The notes: generated by a model from the sequence alone, not told the origin. 64,000 nt of DNA from Saccharofermentans sp. (GCA_024403655.1 JAKSRK010000001.1:1-64000), one strand, 5' to 3'. Positions 35,686 through 45,203 are shown, counted from the stretch's first letter. Translations and numbers: made by a program.

Positions 35686-37299
35686 ATGGCAAACATTGAT
35701 TTATCCAAGTATGGCATCACAGGCACAACTGAGATCGTTTACAATCCTTCTTACGAGTTGTTGTTCGAAGAAGAGACAAAGGCTGGTCTCGAAGGTTATG
35801 AAGTAGGTCAGAACACAGAGCTCGACACAGTTAACGTTATGACTGGTATTTATACAGGTCGTTCTCCTAAAGATAAGTACATTGTTATGGATGAGACATC
35901 CAAGGACACAGTATGGTGGACATCTGATGAGTATAAGAACGACAACCACCCTATGACTGAGGCTACATGGGCTACAGTTAAGGACATCGCTAAGAAGGAG
36001 CTTTCCAACAAGAGACTTTTCGTTGTTGACGCTTTCTGCGGTGCTAATGCTGACACAAGAATGGCAGTTCGTTTCATCGTTGAGGTTGCTTGGCAGGCTC
36101 ACTTTGTAAAGAACATGTTCATCCAGCCTACAGCTGCTGAGCTCGAGGGATTCGAGCCCGATTTCATCGTTTACAATGCTTCTAAGGCTAAGGTTGAGAA
36201 CTATGCTGAGCTTGGTCTTAACTCTGAGACATGTGTAGCATTCAACGTTACATCTCGTGAGCAGGTTATCATCAACACATGGTACGGCGGAGAGATGAAG
36301 AAGGGTATGTTCTCCATGATGAACTACTACCTTCCTCTTAAGGGTATGGCTTCCATGCACTGCTCTGCTAACTGCGATATGGACGGTAAGCACACAGCTA
36401 TTTTCTTCGGTCTTTCCGGTACAGGTAAGACAACACTTTCTACAGATCCTAAGAGACGTCTCATCGGTGATGACGAGCACGGTTGGGATGACAACGGTGT
36501 ATTCAACTTCGAGGGTGGATGCTACGCTAAGGTTATCGGCCTTTCCAAGGAGAACGAGCCTGATATCTACAACGCAATCAAGAGAGATGCTCTTCTTGAG
36601 AACGTAACAGTAGCTGCTGACGGTAAGATTGATTTCGCTGATAAGTCCGTTACAGAGAACACACGTGTTTCTTATCCTATCAACCACATCAACAACATCG
36701 CAGCTGAGGTTAACGGTGTTTCTGCTGGTCCTGCAGCTGAGAACGTAATCTTCCTTTCTGCTGATGCATTCGGAGTACTTCCTCCTGTTTCTATCCTTAC
36801 ACCTGAGCAGACTCAGTACTACTTCCTTTCTGGTTTCACAGCTAAGCTTGCTGGTACAGAGCGTGGTATCACAGAGCCTACTCCTACATTCTCTGCTTGC
36901 TTCGGTCAGGCTTTCCTTGAGCTTCATCCTACAAAGTACGCTCAGGAGCTTGTTAAGAAGATGGAGAAGTCCGGTGCTAAGGCTTTCCTTGTAAACACAG
37001 GTTGGAACGGAACTGGTAAGAGAATTTCTATCCCTGATACACGTGGTATCATCGATGCTATCCTTGATGGTTCTATCCTTAAGGCTGAGACAAAGAAGAT
37101 CCCTATGTTCGACTTCGAAGTACCTACAGCTCTTCCTAACGTAAATCCTGCAATCCTTGATCCTCGTGATACATATGCTGACGCTTCTGAGTGGGAAGTT
37201 AAGGCTAAGGATCTTGCTGAGAGATTCCAGAAGAACTTCGCTAAGTACACAACAAATGAGGCTGGTAAGGCTCTCGTAGCTGCTGGCCCTCAGCTCTAA
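35686..37299 (+). CDS. pckA: Phosphoenolpyruvate carboxykinase (ATP)
   Basis: Interconverts oxaloacetate and PEP with ATP/ADP; in anaerobes it often runs toward oxaloacetate for succinate formation. The 537 residues match the ATP-dependent family. Motifs are [11 protein letters not shown], the substrate site [18 protein letters not shown], the P-loop [12 protein letters not shown], the metal site GDDEHGWD and [10 protein letters not shown]. The gene uses an extreme set of preferred codons (ACA, GCT, AAC, TTC), far more biased than its neighbours. It therefore should be among the most highly expressed genes here. It is followed by a strong terminator. Confidence 0.97.
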   Translation: MANIDLSKYGITGTTEIVYNPSYELLFEEETKAGLEGYEVGQNTELDTVNVMTGIYTGRSPKDKYIVMDETSKDTVWWTSDEYKNDNHPMTEATWATVKDIAKKELSNKRLFVVDAFCGANADTRMAVRFIVEVAWQAHFVKNMFIQPTAAELEGFEPDFIVYNASKAKVENYAELGLNSETCVAFNVTSREQVIINTWYGGEMKKGMFSMMNYYLPLKGMASMHCSANCDMDGKHTAIFFGLSGTGKTTLSTDPKRRLIGDDEHGWDDNGVFNFEGGCYAKVIGLSKENEPDIYNAIKRDALLENVTVAADGKIDFADKSVTENTRVSYPINHINNIAAEVNGVSAGPAAENVIFLSADAFGVLPPVSILTPEQTQYYFLSGFTAKLAGTERGITEPTPTFSACFGQAFLELHPTKYAQELVKKMEKSGAKAFLVNTGWNGTGKRISIPDTRGIIDAILDGSILKAETKKIPMFDFEVPTALPNVNPAILDPRDTYADASEWEVKAKDLAERFQKNFAKYTTNEAGKALVAAGPQL

Positions 37300-37320
37300 T
37301 AATTATTATTAGCTGATTCC

Positions 37321-37356
37321 AATAGGACCTCGATTCAGTTCGAGGTCCTATTTTTA
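37321..37356 (+). terminator. Terminator of pckA
   Basis: AATAGGACCTCGA and TCGAGGTCCTATT form a perfect 13-bp stem around TTCAGT (37321-37352), then run into TTT. Confidence 0.95.
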
Positions 37357-37431
37357 TTGTTGTTTTATGAGATTGCATTCAATACTTGTTATGAAGCTAT
37401 TTAAGAGAGAATTAGTTTTCTGACAATAATA

Positions 37432-37457
37432 GTCCCTGCCGCGTATTACGACAGGGA
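37432..37457 (-). terminator. Possible terminator of the CPBP gene
   Basis: GTCCCTG and CAGGGAT with CG/CG pairs inside form a stem of about 9 bp (37432-37457) 29 bases beyond the CPBP stop on the minus strand. The following T-run is poor, so efficiency may be low. Confidence 0.45.
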
Positions 37458-37485
37458 TTGCTTGCTTTAAATTACTATTCTCGAC

Positions 37486-38532
37486 TTATCCGGCCATCAT
37501 ATAAGATGTGACAACCATAACTAAGAAGATCGAGAAGGATACAAAGAATGACCATCTTGTAAAGAATACCTTTGTTGTAAGGCTTGAAGTAGAAAGCTGC
37601 AGGGAAGATACTTCTTCGTCTGTAGCAGGCTTATTGCAGATAACCTGATTCTCAACGGGATTCTTTTTAAAGTGAGTAAAGAGAATTATAAGACCAATTA
37701 CTCCGAGAACAATCTCAGCAATTGTTACTACAACGTTTAATGTATTTAATGCATCCTCTGAAAGCTTCTGGCTTGCAATTACCATGAGTACAGAATTACT
37801 GTTGTTTACGATATGCATTATTGCAGCAGGGATGATTGACTTACTCTTTTCAGTTATATAAGCAAGGAGAAGACCCATAATGAATGCGTTGAAGAACTGA
37901 GTTACATTAAGGTGCATAAGGCCGAATATAAATGCTGAAGCAAAGATACCGAACTTAGGGGAGATGTGGCTTGTGAGAGAAAGCACTGCACCTCTGCAGA
38001 GAAGCTCTTCAAGGATTGGTCCTACTACAGCAACATAAAGAATTGATACGACACTGAGGAAGATATTGTCATTCATTATTCCGTTTGTAATGTTACTGGT
38101 TACTTCTGAACTGGATGCTGAGAAGACGGAAGAAAAGAGAGTCATGATTAATCCGTCAATATTTGCTACTGCAAGAATGGCAAAAGATGCTGCTATTATT
38201 AATCCGGCACTAATCTGAGGCTTATGAATGTAGTCTTTGATTTTGGCTTTATTAATTTTTATTCCTATATATGCTGCGACAAAGTCAGCTATTGTACATG
38301 CGACTGCAGAAATCGGAATCGCGTATTTTACTGCAGCTTCCATCGCATTGCTCAGATCAGCGCTAACAAATGCCGATACTACCATAAGTACTGTTGATAG
38401 CCCCTGAGCAACCAAAATCTGTATAAGAACAGCTATCCATGCCCATTCGTAGTATCTGTCTATTTTACGCTTAATTGTGTTTTGAGGCTTATAGTATTCT
38501 TCACGCCTCTTGGTTACTTCTTCCTTTTTCAT
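37486..38532 (-). CDS. CPBP family intramembrane metalloprotease
   Basis: The 348 residues from the ATG at 38532 have AAAGGA 9 bases upstream; a TTG at 38550 is less likely. The N-terminus is charged, and about eight hydrophobic helices follow. The CPBP (CAAX protease/bacteriocin processing) motif is visible: EELLCRG holds the paired Glu and Arg, FGLMHLN holds the first His, and a second conserved polar region FFNAFIMGLLLAY follows. The substrate is unknown; family members act on peptides, bacteriocins or signalling proteins in the membrane. It is transcribed divergently from the pyr operon and shares no promoter with it. Confidence 0.85.
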   Translation of the reverse strand: MKKEEVTKRREEYYKPQNTIKRKIDRYYEWAWIAVLIQILVAQGLSTVLMVVSAFVSADLSNAMEAAVKYAIPISAVACTIADFVAAYIGIKINKAKIKDYIHKPQISAGLIIAASFAILAVANIDGLIMTLFSSVFSASSSEVTSNITNGIMNDNIFLSVVSILYVAVVGPILEELLCRGAVLSLTSHISPKFGIFASAFIFGLMHLNVTQFFNAFIMGLLLAYITEKSKSIIPAAIMHIVNNSNSVLMVIASQKLSEDALNTLNVVVTIAEIVLGVIGLIILFTHFKKNPVENQVICNKPATDEEVSSLQLSTSSLTTKVFFTRWSFFVSFSIFLVMVVTSYMMAG

Positions 38533-38651
38533 TTCTGTATATCCTTTCAAATTAATTCATATTCATAATAGGGAAAATATGCCAATAACCGGTAAATGTC
38601 TGTTAAAGAATGTATAAAGAATGATCCTAAAAAAATGTAATATTAATCTCG

Positions 38652-38680
38652 TTGCAAATAGTAATCTAAAGGCATAGACT
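38652..38680 (+). promoter_or_regulatory. Promoter of the pyr operon
   Basis: -35 TTGCAA (38652-38657), a 17-base spacer and -10 TAGACT (38675-38680). Transcription would begin near 38687, just before the PyrR-binding hairpin. Confidence 0.55.
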
Positions 38681-38699
38681 AATAAAGTAATACTTTTAA

Positions 38700-38809
38700 A
38701 TGATCCGGCGAGATCATAAGGTTTATGCAGATAAGTCGACTTAGGAATATATTCGACTTGATTTACTGTAACTGTAATTATTGCCGGATACTTATATTCC
38801 GGCATTTTT
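38700..38809 (+). promoter_or_regulatory. PyrR-dependent attenuator of the pyr operon
   Basis: ATGATC and GATCAT (38700-38717) close a hexaloop CGGCGA, an exact match to the CNGNGA loop bound by PyrR. A terminator stem TGCCGGA/TCCGGCA with a T-run lies at 38782-38809. Bases 38703-38710 (ATCCGGCG) can instead pair with 38782-38789 (TGCCGGAT), forming the antiterminator. All three alternative structures are thus readable. A second stem AAGTCGA/TCGACTT (38733-38759) sits between. Inference: UMP-bound PyrR holds the first hairpin, frees the terminator and shuts the operon. Confidence 0.85.
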
Positions 38810-38833
38810 GTTGCCCAAAAAGGAGGAATCGTG

Positions 38834-39382
38834 ATGTCTGAGAAAATCGTTCCCATCATGTCAGAAGCTGATGTTCAGCGTGCCGTTATCAGAATCGCCC
38901 ACGAGATTGTAGAGCGTAATCAGGGCCTTGATAATGTTGCTCTTATCGGCATTCAAACTAGAGGCGTTCCTATGGCTAAGGCTATAAGAAAGTATCTGGA
39001 AGAGATTGAAAATATTAAGGTGCCTTTGGGTATACTTGATATCACATTCTATAGAGACGATTTGTCTATGCTGTCTGCACATCCCGTAGTAAACGGTACA
39101 GATATTCCTTTCGATGTAAATGGTAAAAAGATTATTGTTGTAGATGATGTTCTCTTTTCGGGAAGAACAATCAGATCTGCCATAGATAATATCTTTGATA
39201 TGGGAAGACCTGACTGCATTCAGCTTGCTATCCTTGTTGACAGAGGTCACAGACAGCTTCCTTTCAGAGCAGATTATGTAGGTAAGAATGTTCCTACATC
39301 GATTCATGAGCATATAAAAGTAGAGTTAGAAGACGTTGACGGCAGAACACAGGTACTGCTCGTAAAGGAGGAAGAAGCATAA
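38834..39382 (+). CDS. pyrR: Bifunctional pyr regulator / uracil phosphoribosyltransferase PyrR
   Basis: An RNA-binding attenuation protein with weak uracil phosphoribosyltransferase activity. It has 182 residues from the ATG at 38834; AGGAGG lies 8 bases upstream, and a GTG three bases earlier is too close. The opening EKIVPIMSEADVQRAVIRIAHEI and the loop GIQTRGVPMA match PyrR, and the PRPP motif is IIVVDDVLFSGRTIRSA. It is the first gene of pyrR-B-C-F-K-D, controlled by the attenuator just upstream. Its stop overlaps the pyrB ATG (TAATG). Confidence 0.95.
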   Translation: MSEKIVPIMSEADVQRAVIRIAHEIVERNQGLDNVALIGIQTRGVPMAKAIRKYLEEIENIKVPLGILDITFYRDDLSMLSAHPVVNGTDIPFDVNGKKIIVVDDVLFSGRTIRSAIDNIFDMGRPDCIQLAILVDRGHRQLPFRADYVGKNVPTSIHEHIKVELEDVDGRTQVLLVKEEEA

Positions 39383-40311
39383 TGGGACTTAAGAGTAAGG
39401 ACCTTCTCGGAATGAAGCAGTTAACTCCCGAGGAGATAATGGAGATTCTCGATACTGCAAAGACAATGAAGCTTGTTATTTCTTCAGCTAATAAGAAGAC
39501 AAGCCACCTTCAGGGAAAGTCAGTAGTAACACTTTTCTATGAGAACAGCACAAGAACAAGACTTTCTTTTGAACTTGCATCCAAGTATATGGGTTCAGCT
39601 TCTGCTAATATTTCTGCATCCGGTTCTTCTGTTGCAAAGGGTGAGTCACTTCTTGATACAGCAAGAACAATTGATATGATGGGTACAGATATTATTATCA
39701 TGCGTCACCCTCAGTCAGGTGCGCCCCATTCCATCGCAAACAGAATTAAGGCTTCAGTAGTAAATGCAGGAGACGGTATGAATGAGCATCCTACACAGGC
39801 TCTCCTTGATATGCTTACTATGTATGAGAGATTCGATACTTTCGAGGGAAAGAATATTGCTATCTGCGGTGATGTTTATCATAGCCGTGTAGTAAGATCC
39901 AATGCTATCGGTCTTGCTAAGTTAGGTGCGCACGTAAGCGTATACGGCCCCAGAACAATGATGCCAATAGGAATAGAGAAGATGGGCGTAAGAGTTGCTT
40001 CTTCCGTAGCAGACTGCGTAAAGGACGCTGATGCCGTAATGGGACTTCGTGTACAGCTCGAAAGGCAGAAGAGCTCACTTTTCCCCTCTGTTGCAGAGTA
40101 TTCAAAGTTCTATGCAATTACACCTGAGATGCTTAAGCTTGCCAAGCCTGATGCATTCCTTATGCACCCCGGCCCCTGTAACCACGGTGTTGAGCTTCCT
40201 ACTGCTGTTTACGACTGCGATCAGTCTGTAATCAACGAGCAGGTAACAAACGGTGTAGCTGTAAGAATGGCAGTACTTTATCTTCTCATGGCAAGGAGGA
40301 ACAACCTTTAA
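39382..40311 (+). CDS. pyrB: Aspartate carbamoyltransferase catalytic subunit
   Basis: Joins carbamoyl phosphate and aspartate in the second step of pyrimidine synthesis. In the 309 residues the carbamoyl-phosphate site is FYENSTRTRLSFELA, and the flexible loop contains GSSVAKGESLLDT. Further motifs are IIMRHPQSGAPH, DGMNEHPTQALLD and MHPGPCNHGVELP. No pyrI regulatory chain is next to it, as in Bacillus. Start and stop codons overlap those of pyrR and pyrC (TAATG on both sides). The carbamoyl-phosphate synthetase genes are not in this window. Confidence 0.96.
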   Translation: MGLKSKDLLGMKQLTPEEIMEILDTAKTMKLVISSANKKTSHLQGKSVVTLFYENSTRTRLSFELASKYMGSASANISASGSSVAKGESLLDTARTIDMMGTDIIIMRHPQSGAPHSIANRIKASVVNAGDGMNEHPTQALLDMLTMYERFDTFEGKNIAICGDVYHSRVVRSNAIGLAKLGAHVSVYGPRTMMPIGIEKMGVRVASSVADCVKDADAVMGLRVQLERQKSSLFPSVAEYSKFYAITPEMLKLAKPDAFLMHPGPCNHGVELPTAVYDCDQSVINEQVTNGVAVRMAVLYLLMARRNNL

Positions 40312-41567
40312 TGAAAACTATTATTAAGAATTGTAAGGTATTTAATTCCGATAAGGATGTTGTTTACGTAAATGACGGTAAGTTCTCTGAGGCTTTTGCA
40401 GAAAACGAAGCCGATGAAGTAATTGATGCTAAGGGTAATACTGTATTCCCCGGCCTTGTTGATATTCATGTTCACTTAAGAGAGCCAGGTTATGAGTACA
40501 GAGAGACAATCGCAACAGGAACAGCAGCTGCTGCAAGAGGCGGTTTCACATCTGTTTGCTGCATGCCCAATACGCTTCCTGTTTGTGATAATGCCGCAGT
40601 AGTAAGCGGTATCCTTAAGAAGGCAGCAGAGGCAGGCAATTGCCGCGTATATCCTATCGGAGCTGCAACTAAGGACATTGAGAATACTGAGCTTGCAGAG
40701 CTTGGTCTTATGAAGGAAGCAGGAATTGTTGCCGTATCTAATGACGGTAAGCCGATTCCCAACGCCGGCCTTATGCGTAAGGTTCTTGAGTATTCATCAG
40801 ATTTTGATATTCCTGTTCTTAATCACTGTGAAGAGAAGTCGTTAGGTACAGGCGCCATGAATGAAGGCGAAGTATCTACTGCAATCGGTATCAGAGGTTC
40901 TTCTACAGCTGCTGAAGACATCATGATCTCCAGAGATCTTATTCTTGCTGAGTATTTAAATGTTCCCGTTCATATCTGCCACGTAAGTACTATGGGCGGT
41001 GTAAGAATGATCAGGGAAGCAAAGGCAAGAGGAGTTAAGGTTACTGCAGAGACATGTCCTCATTATTTCACACTTACTGATGCCTGCTGTGAGAATTATG
41101 ATACTAACTTTAAAATGCATCCCCCGTTGAGAACTGAAGAGCACAGACTTGCTGTTATCGAGGGACTTAAGGATGGAACAATCGATTGTATCGTAACAGA
41201 CCATGCTCCTCATCATCAGGACGAGAAGGATGTTGAATTCTCTAACGCAAACAACGGTATTGTAGGTCTTGAGAGCTCTTTTGCATTAAGCTATACCTAT
41301 CTTGTTAAGACAGGAATCATCACATTGGAGAAGTTAATCGATCTCATGTGTTACAATCCTTCTAGTATATTGAAGCTTGGCAGAGGCGGCATGAATGTCG
41401 GCGATGATGCTGATCTTACAATTATGGATCTTGAGAATGAATTTACTTTCGACAAGAATAAGATGCTCACAAAGGGAAGAAATACTCCTTTCGACGGATG
41501 GAAGCTCTTCGGTGAGACACAGCTTACAATGATGGGAGGAAAGAAAACTTATGAAAAACTTTGCTGA
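40311..41567 (+). CDS. pyrC: Dihydroorotase
   Basis: Cyclises carbamoyl-aspartate to dihydroorotate. The 418 residues are of the type I (long) class. The metal motif is DIHVHLREPGYEYRETIATG, with VLNHCEE, HICHVSTMGG and IVTDHAPHHQDEK supplying further ligands. The C-terminal segment includes FGETQLTMMGGKK. A class I member uses a carboxylated lysine; I did not pin that residue down. It overlaps the pyrF start by 17 bases. The ATG shares its A with the pyrB stop. Confidence 0.95.
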   Translation: MKTIIKNCKVFNSDKDVVYVNDGKFSEAFAENEADEVIDAKGNTVFPGLVDIHVHLREPGYEYRETIATGTAAAARGGFTSVCCMPNTLPVCDNAAVVSGILKKAAEAGNCRVYPIGAATKDIENTELAELGLMKEAGIVAVSNDGKPIPNAGLMRKVLEYSSDFDIPVLNHCEEKSLGTGAMNEGEVSTAIGIRGSSTAAEDIMISRDLILAEYLNVPVHICHVSTMGGVRMIREAKARGVKVTAETCPHYFTLTDACCENYDTNFKMHPPLRTEEHRLAVIEGLKDGTIDCIVTDHAPHHQDEKDVEFSNANNGIVGLESSFALSYTYLVKTGIITLEKLIDLMCYNPSSILKLGRGGMNVGDDADLTIMDLENEFTFDKNKMLTKGRNTPFDGWKLFGETQLTMMGGKKTYEKLC

Positions 41568-42501
41568 TGCACTTACAAACAGAATTAAGGAGCTTGATAA
41601 CCCTACAGTAATGGGTCTTGATCCCAAGCTTGAATATATCCCGATTGACATCGTTTCCAAGTGGGTTCAGGAATATCCCAGCGATAATGATATGTCTACT
41701 GCAGAGGCTATCTATGAGTTCAATACTCGCCTTATCGATGCAGTTTGTGACATTATTCCTGCAGTAAAGCCCCAGATTGCTTACTATGAGATGTATGGTA
41801 TCAAGGGTATCGAAGTATTTAAGAGAACTTGCGATTATGCCAGATCTAAGGGCATGATTGTTATTGCAGATGCTAAGCGTAATGATATCGGTTCAACTGC
41901 AACAGCTTATGCTGAAGCTCTTATCGGTAAGACCGTGCTTACAGACGGTGTTGAAGAGGTTAAGTTCGGTGCTGATGCCGTTACTGTTAACGGTTATCTC
42001 GGAATTGATGGCGTACAGCCTTTCATCGATGTATGTAAGAGAGATGGCAGAGGTATCTTTACTCTTGTTAGAACATCAAATCCTTCTGCTGGAGATTTGC
42101 AGGATCTTAAGCTTGAGGATGGCAGAACTGTATATCAGGCAATGGCTGATAATGTTCAGAATTGGGGTAAGGAACTTATCGGTGAGAACGGTTTCTCATC
42201 TGTTGGTGCTGTTGTAGGTGCTACAGTTCCTGAGCAGGCAGTAGAAGCTCGTAAGAGAATGCCTAACGCTCTTATTCTTGTTCCCGGTTACGGTGCACAG
42301 GGTGCCGGACCTGACGCTGCTGTTGCTTCTTTCACTAAGGAAGGTACAGGTTCTATAGTAAATGCTTCAAGAAGCCTTATGTGCGCATGGAAGAAGAGAA
42401 CAGACCTTAAGCCTAAGGAATTTGCAAAGGCTACAAGAGAAGAAGCTACTGATATGAGACTTAAGCTTACACTTGCTTTGAAGGACAGAAAGTACGTATG
42501 A
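41551..42501 (+). CDS. pyrF: Orotidine 5'-phosphate decarboxylase, type 2
   Basis: Makes UMP from OMP. The 316 residues fit the longer type 2 class, starting KNFADALTNRIKELDNPTVMGLDPKLEYIP. The catalytic motif is IADAKRNDIGSTATAYAEAL, with the Asp, Lys and Asp tetrad residues in place. GYGAQGAGPD is the phosphate loop near the C-terminus. The ribosome site GGAGG lies inside pyrC. The stop overlaps the pyrK ATG by four bases (ATGA). Confidence 0.96.
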   Translation: MKNFADALTNRIKELDNPTVMGLDPKLEYIPIDIVSKWVQEYPSDNDMSTAEAIYEFNTRLIDAVCDIIPAVKPQIAYYEMYGIKGIEVFKRTCDYARSKGMIVIADAKRNDIGSTATAYAEALIGKTVLTDGVEEVKFGADAVTVNGYLGIDGVQPFIDVCKRDGRGIFTLVRTSNPSAGDLQDLKLEDGRTVYQAMADNVQNWGKELIGENGFSSVGAVVGATVPEQAVEARKRMPNALILVPGYGAQGAGPDAAVASFTKEGTGSIVNASRSLMCAWKKRTDLKPKEFAKATREEATDMRLKLTLALKDRKYV

Positions 42502-43262
42502 AAAAAGAATACAGCTGCAAAGTAATCTCCAGATGCATGCTCAATGCAGATACTGCATATATAGAGATTAAGTGCCCCGAGATAGCTAATGAAGCTAATC
42601 CCGGTCAGTTTGTGAATATATCCTGCTCCAGATTCTTAAAGAGACCTTTTGGAATTGCTTCAGTAAATAAGGCAGAAGGTACATTCAAGATTGGAGTTAA
42701 GGTAGTCGGCAAGGGGACAACTGAGATCGCCGCTTTTGAAGAGAATCAGGAGATAAGCGTTTTGGGTCCTTTGGGTAACGGCTTTACTATTGAAGAAGGA
42801 AAGAAGTACATCCTTGTTGCGGGTGGTACAGGTGTTTTCCCGATTAATTTTGCTCATGAAGTTTTGACTTCCAAAGCAATAGTGCACACTGTAGTTGAAG
42901 GCTTCAGATGTAAAGAACAGATTGTTCTTAACGATCCTTCCTACATTCTTACAACAGATAACGGAGATGCAGGAATTCACGGCAATTGCTGTAATGGTCT
43001 TGATACTATTCCTGAAGAGAAGCTTAAAGATTCTGTTGTTATGTGTGTCGGACCTCTCCCTATGATGAAGGCAGTAGGTAACTGGGCAGCATCTCACGGT
43101 CTTAAGTGCTTCGTTTCAATGGAACAGAGAATGGCCTGCGGAATAGGTATTTGCCTTGTATGTATCTGTAAGATTAAGGCGGAAAAAGAAGGACAGGAGT
43201 TCGAGCATAAGAGATGCTGTAAGGACGGTCCGGTATTCCCTTATGAGGAGGTGATCTGGTGA
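42498..43262 (+). CDS. pyrK: Dihydroorotate dehydrogenase electron transfer subunit
   Basis: The FAD and [2Fe-2S] subunit that passes electrons from dihydroorotate oxidation by PyrD to NAD. In the 254 residues the FAD motif RFLKRPFGIASV and the NAD site LVAGGTGVFPINFAHEV are visible. The iron-sulfur cysteines lie in QRMACGIGICLVCICKIK and KRCCKDGPVF near the C-terminus. It is needed only by class 1B PyrD, which follows with a four-base overlap (GTGA). Confidence 0.94.
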   Translation: MKKEYSCKVISRCMLNADTAYIEIKCPEIANEANPGQFVNISCSRFLKRPFGIASVNKAEGTFKIGVKVVGKGTTEIAAFEENQEISVLGPLGNGFTIEEGKKYILVAGGTGVFPINFAHEVLTSKAIVHTVVEGFRCKEQIVLNDPSYILTTDNGDAGIHGNCCNGLDTIPEEKLKDSVVMCVGPLPMMKAVGNWAASHGLKCFVSMEQRMACGIGICLVCICKIKAEKEGQEFEHKRCCKDGPVFPYEEVIW

Positions 43263-44176
43263 GTTCTTCAATCAGTGTTAATGTAGGTAAGGTTGAACTT
43301 AAAAGCCCCCTTATCCTTGCATCTGGAACATGCAACTTCGGTCATGAACTTTCCGAGTATTATGATCTTTCTATCCTTGGTGGTTTATCATCCAAAGGTC
43401 TTACAATAAAGCCAAGAGTCGGTAACGAAGGCGTAAGAGTCGCTGAGACTGCTGCCGGTATGCTTAATTCAGTCGGACTTCAGAATCCGGGCGTTGATTA
43501 CTTTATTGAGAATGATCTTGATTATATGAATTCTCTTGGTTGCGGAAGAATTATCAATGTTGCAGGTCATTCATTTGATGACTATGTAGCAATGATAGAA
43601 AAGCTTGATCCTCATAAGGATAAGATTGATGCTCTTGAGATTAATCTTTCCTGTCCCAACGTTAAGGCAGGATGCATGAGTATCGGTTCTGACCCTGAGC
43701 AGATTAAGCTCATTGTTTCAGCTCTTCGTGAGAGAACAGATCTTCCTTTGTGGATTAAGTTAACTCCTAATGTAACTGACATCAAGACTATGGCTCTTGC
43801 TGCTCAGGAGGGTGGAGCTGATGCAGTAGTACTTATTAATACTCTGCTTGGAATGGCTGTAGACATTAAGACTCGTCGTCCCATCCTCAGAAATAATACA
43901 GGTGGTTATTCTGGACCTGCTGTTAAGCCTGTTGCTATTCGTATGGTATCTGAGTGTTATCAGGTTCTTGATATCCCGATTATCGGATGCGGTGGCATCA
44001 TGAACTATGAGGATGTAATTGAATTTATGCTTGCAGGTGCATCAGCAGTTGAGATTGGTACAGCATCTTTGATTCATCCTGCTTGTCCCGTTGATATCAC
44101 TCGTGATCTTGAGAACTGGTGCAGGGAACAGGGTGAGGATCTCAAATCTCTTACCGGTACTTTAAAACTCTGGTAA
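43259..44176 (+). CDS. pyrD: Dihydroorotate dehydrogenase, class 1B
   Basis: Oxidises dihydroorotate to orotate. The 305-residue barrel starts at a GTG preceded by GAGGAGGTGATC, inside pyrK. Class 1 features are seen: LASGTCNFGHE, VGLQNPG and the active-site cysteine in INLSCPNVKAG. Later motifs are IKLTPNVTDI, RNNTGGYSGPAVKP and IIGCGGI. The pairing with PyrK fixes class 1B. It is the last gene of the operon, followed by a two-way terminator. Orotate is then used by PyrE at 47879, a separate unit. Confidence 0.96.
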   Translation: MSSSISVNVGKVELKSPLILASGTCNFGHELSEYYDLSILGGLSSKGLTIKPRVGNEGVRVAETAAGMLNSVGLQNPGVDYFIENDLDYMNSLGCGRIINVAGHSFDDYVAMIEKLDPHKDKIDALEINLSCPNVKAGCMSIGSDPEQIKLIVSALRERTDLPLWIKLTPNVTDIKTMALAAQEGGADAVVLINTLLGMAVDIKTRRPILRNNTGGYSGPAVKPVAIRMVSECYQVLDIPIIGCGGIMNYEDVIEFMLAGASAVEIGTASLIHPACPVDITRDLENWCREQGEDLKSLTGTLKLW

Positions 44177-44217
44177 TACTGTAACAGGTTATTAATTATT
44201 AGAATTTAAAACTTTTT

Positions 44218-44251
44218 AAAGGCAGCTCTTCAAATAAGATGAGCTGCCTTT
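44218..44251. terminator. Bidirectional terminator between pyrD and the lipoprotein gene
   Basis: AAAGGCAGCTC and GAGCTGCCTTT form an 11-bp stem with a 12-base loop. T residues follow in both directions, serving the converging pyr operon and lipoprotein gene. Confidence 0.85.
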
Positions 44252-44280
44252 AAGTTTATTATCAATTAGAAGTTAGCGAA

Positions 44281-45153
44281 TTAATACTGAAGGTACATTG
44301 CAGGTCTGACACCCTTAGGGCTTGATACGGATACTGTCTCAGATGCATTAAGTGAACCGTACATACCTACGATACAAGCGTGATCGCCATCCTGGCCTAA
44401 AGTTCTGAGCCACCAGTCACAGCCTTCAACACCGATACATGTTCCACTGAAACCATAAGAAGCAAGAACTGCTGAATAGTAACCCTCTGTGATTGCATAA
44501 GCTGATGCAAGCTTGTGCTTCTTAGCCCATACGGAAGGAGAAGCAATGATTGCTTCACTGTGTCCTGATACTGAAGACTCATTCCAGTTATTGAAGCTGA
44601 AGTATGTATAGACTTCATCATAGCTTAAGCAGAATACATTATCACTAGTTCCGTTTCCTGCACTTGAACCAAAGTAAGGATTACCGGGATTATCTACTAC
44701 TGTAAGAACGATTGAATCCTTCTCATCGTCTGAGAAGGCTATATCGTAGAACTCACCGTTAAGCCAAGTACGAAGTTCACTATATTCCCAGATGGTTGTA
44801 TCTTCGGAATATCTCATATAATTAAGAATGTCTTTACTTACTACAAGAAGCATTCCGTCTGTATTATCAAGAACGATCCATTCGATGTCCTCGTTACCAT
44901 TTGACAAATCATTATCCTGCTCATAGGAACCAAAAACAAGAATGTCACCGGGCTTTGCATCTGCTGCACTAGACAGACTGTTAAATGTTCTGGACTGAGC
45001 GAGTTCGATGCTGAATCCCTTTTCCTCGGAAGAATCTGCAGAATCCTTATTGATGAGCTCTTTTATATAGTCGCAACCGGCTATATTGACGGACATGGCA
45101 ACTAACATTGATACAGAAGCAAACTTAATAACGAAATCCTTAATACTCTTCAT
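44281..45153 (-). CDS. DUF6273-type lipoprotein
   Basis: The 290 residues carry a type II signal peptide with lipobox NIAGC (C27). The exported domain resembles DUF6273, shown by the order IEWIVLDNTDGMLLVVSKD, WEYSELRTWLNGEFYDIAFSDDE, WWLRTLGQDG and GVRPAMYLQY. The function of the domain is unknown. AAGGAG lies 8 bases before the ATG. An extended -10 on the minus strand (TGTTATATT, 45204-45212) is its probable promoter. Confidence 0.8.
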   Translation of the reverse strand: MKSIKDFVIKFASVSMLVAMSVNIAGCDYIKELINKDSADSSEEKGFSIELAQSRTFNSLSSAADAKPGDILVFGSYEQDNDLSNGNEDIEWIVLDNTDGMLLVVSKDILNYMRYSEDTTIWEYSELRTWLNGEFYDIAFSDDEKDSIVLTVVDNPGNPYFGSSAGNGTSDNVFCLSYDEVYTYFSFNNWNESSVSGHSEAIIASPSVWAKKHKLASAYAITEGYYSAVLASYGFSGTCIGVEGCDWWLRTLGQDGDHACIVGMYGSLNASETVSVSSPKGVRPAMYLQY

Positions 45154-45203
45154 TAATACTCTCCTTACCGCTCTTCTTATAAATTCTATTAATCATCAAA
45201 CTG

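Noticed and set aside
35701-36927. A 408-codon open frame on the strand opposite pckA
   Set aside because: It is a by-product of the strong codon bias of pckA. It has no ribosome site, and its composition (Cys-, Val- and Ser-rich without domain motifs) is that of an antisense shadow.
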